DNA of 64,000 nt from Myxococcales bacterium (lineage in GTDB: Bacteria; Myxococcota_A; Polyangia; Haliangiales; Haliangiaceae), in the NCBI GenBank assembly GCA_016706545.1, contig JADJJK010000007.1:62001-126000 (forward strand). Direction: 5' to 3'. Position numbers and translations under genes: made by a program. Below the pieces are notes generated by a model. The model searched no databases, was not told the DNA's origin, and worked only from the letters and a program-made list of their open reading frames with translations. Below are positions 61,222-64,000 of the stretch, in pieces. How positions within the stretch are numbered: the first letter of the stretch is position 1; each line of letters starts with the position of its first letter.

Positions 61222-61311
61222 CGATCGCGGCTCGCCTTACGCCGCGTCGCGGCTCAGGTCGCCTTACGCCACGTTGCGGCTCAGGTCGCCTTACGCCGCG
61301 GCGCGGCTCCA
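61222..61311 (+). repeat. 27-base tandem repeat downstream of the response regulator
   Basis: Three to four copies of cgtcgcggctcaggtcgcct plus seven bases, with a few differences, begin seven bases after the stop codon. No gene covers them. Each copy contains GC-rich inverted parts that could act as a transcription end. The rest of the gap to valS (61312-61503) shows no gene. Confidence 0.7.
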
Positions 61312-61489
61312 GGTGTTCTGACCCGAGGCAAGCGCGCCGCCGGATCTCTGCTCGCTGCCTTCGCCTTGCGAGATCCTTCGAAGGGCCTCGCTGAGGAAGG
61401 AGGCTGGCCTTTGGGCGGCGCTTCCCTCCGAACCCCCAGAAGCACCCGGAAGACCGCGGGGTTGCCTGCAATGGCGTAGCGCGTCGTGG

Positions 61490-61495
61490 TAGCGT
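61490..61495 (+). promoter_or_regulatory. Candidate -10 box of valS
   Basis: TAGCGT eight bases before the valS ATG, with no ribosome binding site between. No convincing -35 box is seen. Confidence 0.3.
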
Positions 61496-61503
61496 CCCAC
61501 GCG

Positions 61504-64000
<2,497 letters not shown>

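Overview
The window is very GC-rich (roughly 70 percent by eye), densely coded DNA that looks chromosomal. The gene content points to a myxobacterium (phylum Myxococcota). It includes a GltJ/AgmX-like zinc-ribbon/GYF/TonB-type protein, a giant Ser/Thr kinase with a PEGA tail, another PEGA protein, a VVWEVVPELAE-type response regulator, PilA-like pilins beside a PilR-like NtrC activator, an ECF sigma operon with surface lipoproteins, and long Ala/Pro linkers. Placement below phylum is not attempted. I saw no rRNA, tRNA, CRISPR array, phage gene or transposase.

Layout. 1-4.6 kb: an unknown protein, a frameshifted GltJ/AgmX-like gene and a convergent cysteine desulfurase. 4.6-12.6 kb: hemW, then hrcA-grpE-dnaK-dnaJ (heat-shock repressor and Hsp70 chaperone system) running into a periplasmic-binding-protein-like lipoprotein. 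12.6-23.8 kb: an M50 site-2-type protease, a double zinc-ribbon membrane protein, a soluble histidine kinase, two tandem CNNM/CorC transport proteins, larB-larC (nickel-pincer cofactor synthesis, without larE or larA here) and a GAF/PAS histidine kinase with no ATPase domain. 23.9-33.1 kb: a lipoprotein, a MacB-type ABC ATPase and permease, the Ser/Thr kinase, a sirtuin, a small membrane protein and an alpha/beta hydrolase. 33.1-43.5 kb, all on the minus strand: CDGSH protein, truncated globin, a repeat lipoprotein, a membrane TPR protein, ECF sigma factor, a secreted protein, a PEGA protein, a DAG-kinase-like enzyme, a Nudix hydrolase and two paralogous unknown genes. 43.7-51.2 kb: an amidase divergent from an SDR / RidA-like / enoyl-CoA hydratase / acyl-CoA dehydrogenase / benzoate-CoA-ligase-like / creatininase cluster, probably catabolism of an aromatic or amino-aromatic acid through CoA thioesters. 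51.2-57.0 kb: a TPR membrane protein, three type IV pilin-like genes, a PilR-like activator and a methyltransferase. 57.1-64.0 kb: an SPFH protein, argS, a response regulator and a 3'-truncated valS.

Three features cut across the window. First, at least six otherwise intact genes are each broken by a single 1-base shift, usually in a homopolymer or GC-rich repeat, which looks more like consensus sequence error than biology. One proposed missing base near 51.2 kb would repair two convergent genes at once. Second, many genes have a TANNNT- or CATNNT-type -10 box only 5-9 bases before the start codon and no Shine-Dalgarno sequence, sometimes with a TTG-type -35 box 17 bases further up. This suggests leaderless transcripts are common. 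Third, four such boxes sit in front of short open frames that end on top of the start codon of the next real gene (hrcA, a CNNM gene, the PAS kinase and the hydrolase), which would be leaderless leader peptides with coupled translation. This last point is the most novel candidate in the window.
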